Assembly (NCBI GenBank): GCA_029851835.1
Contig: JARKVD010000025.1
Coordinates: forward strand, 1 to 64,000
Source of the DNA: Clostridium sp.
GTDB taxonomy: Bacteria; Bacillota; Clostridia; Clostridiales; Clostridiaceae
Length of the DNA stretch: 64,000 nt
Direction: 5' to 3'
In this document: positions 62,978 through 64,000 of the stretch, one piece after another
How the letters are laid out: every line of letters begins with the position of its first letter
Position numbering within the stretch: position 1 is the stretch's first letter
Translations under genes and position numbers: made by a program
Notes under the pieces: generated by a model
Told to the model about the DNA's origin: nothing
What the model saw: the letters and a program-made list of their open reading frames with translations, nothing else
Database searches by the model: none

Positions 62978-63544
62978 ATGAAAAGAACCGGTAAAGTAAT
63001 TAACTATGATGAAGAAAAAGTTTATATAGTGACTGATACTAAAGAGTTTGTAACCTTAGAAAGAAATGAAATAGAACCTATTAAAGGCAGGGTTTATACA
63101 GGTATTGAATATATAGATAGAACAAATCAAATTAAAATTATTTCTATAGTAATAGCTATATGTTTGTTTTTAACTGCCACCTTATATTTTATATTCTTTT
63201 CTGCAACTTCAAGCTTTATTGTAACTATTGATGGCAATACTAAAGTAGGAGTAAATAATGATAAAATTGTTAGTGTCACCGATGTTGGTGATATTAAACT
63301 CTCAAATGAGCAATTCACCTCAATAAAGGGAAATGAGGTTAATGATGGCCTTATTCTTCTTTTTGATTTAGCTTATAAGCAAGAAATATTGCCCCCTCAA
63401 GATTTTTGGTCAATGGGTAAAATATATATTTATATTACTAAGGACAAAGAAGATGACCCTATAGACTTTACTAAGTTTAAAGAATATGCCTATCAATTCA
63501 ACTATGAAATCATAGTAAATCGTAACACTAATACCTTTGATTAG
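62978..63544 (+). CDS. RsgI-like anti-sigma-I domain membrane protein (orphan)
   Basis: N-terminal KRTGKVINYDEEKVYIVTDTKEFVTL..KGRVYTGIEY, one TM, then SSFIVTIDGNTKVGVNNDKIVSVTDVG..NEVNDGLILL matching the RsgI layout. Confidence 0.6.
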   Translation: MKRTGKVINYDEEKVYIVTDTKEFVTLERNEIEPIKGRVYTGIEYIDRTNQIKIISIVIAICLFLTATLYFIFFSATSSFIVTIDGNTKVGVNNDKIVSVTDVGDIKLSNEQFTSIKGNEVNDGLILLFDLAYKQEILPPQDFWSMGKIYIYITKDKEDDPIDFTKFKEYAYQFNYEIIVNRNTNTFD

Positions 63545-63577
63545 GAATAAGTTGAGATTCTAGGTGGTGATAATTAT

Positions 63578-64000
63578 ATGGAAACAGAAAATCTAATGAG
63601 ACTAAATAAATATATAAGTGAGAGTGGAATATGTTCAAGACGCGAAGCCGATAAATTTATTGAAGCTGGTAGAGTATCGATAAATGGTAAAAAAGCTATT
63701 GTTGGTTCTAAGGTGTGTAGTACAGATACTGTTGTTGTTAATGGTATTACAATAAAACCTAAAGTTAACAAGGTATACATAGCTTTAAATAAACCTGTAG
63801 GAATAACCTGCACAACAGAAACTTACGTTGATGGAAATATTATAAGCTACATGAATTATCCTGAAAGAATCTTTCCTATTGGAAGATTAGATAAACCTTC
63901 TGAAGGATTAATTTTTCTTACTAACGACGGTGATATTGTTAATAAAATTCTTAGAGCTGGTAATAACCATGAAAAAGAATATATTGTTTCTGTGGATAAA
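63578..64000 (+). CDS. 23S rRNA pseudouridine synthase, RluF-like, truncated by window edge
   Basis: S4 domain [51 protein letters not shown]. Confidence 0.92.
   Translation, partial: METENLMRLNKYISESGICSRREADKFIEAGRVSINGKKAIVGSKVCSTDTVVVNGITIKPKVNKVYIALNKPVGITCTTETYVDGNIISYMNYPERIFPIGRLDKPSEGLIFLTNDGDIVNKILRAGNNHEKEYIVSVDK

Noticed and set aside
1-64000. Prophage, integrative element, toxin-antitoxin or restriction system
   Set aside because: No integrase, transposase, phage structural, methyltransferase/nuclease or TA-like gene pair recognised on either strand

Overview
AT-rich, low-GC window typical of an endospore-forming Clostridium. Almost all of it is chromosomal housekeeping and sporulation backbone, mostly transcribed from the minus strand: upp-rpiB-ywlC, prfA-prmC, tdk, rho, ddl, spoIIR, a gerAA-AB-AC germinant receptor operon, ispE, sipL-like, veg, yabG, a spore-surface locus of CotS-family kinases and glycosyltransferases, manC/PGM, [FeFe] hydrogenase, a LacI regulator, ileS, csp, TPP riboswitch-thiT, ksgA-rnmV-yabE-tatD-metG, spmA/B, pepA, cls and rluF. 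I found no tRNA, rRNA, prophage, transposase or CRISPR array. The most unusual signal is an intergenic repeat family (about 75 bp unit, at least 9 loci) built from two hairpins: CCAAATC-TTT-GATTTGG followed by ACTCCnnn...nnnGGAGT. Its stems show compensatory changes between copies. One copy forms a perfect 16+18+7 bp three-way junction. Other copies sit inside the ileS T-box leader, between the metG T-box terminator and metG, in tandem before a sensor-less sigma-54 activator, and at the ddl stop codon. Other leads are a CotS-like protein lacking the catalytic HHD motif, a duplicated divergent CotS/GT module, an Asn-rich (prion-like) insertion in Rho, a csp leader that pairs with its own Shine-Dalgarno and carries a 17-aa uORF, an orphan RsgI-like protein, and a two-TM mini-protein next to gerAA. 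All family calls come from reading motifs by eye; no database search was run.
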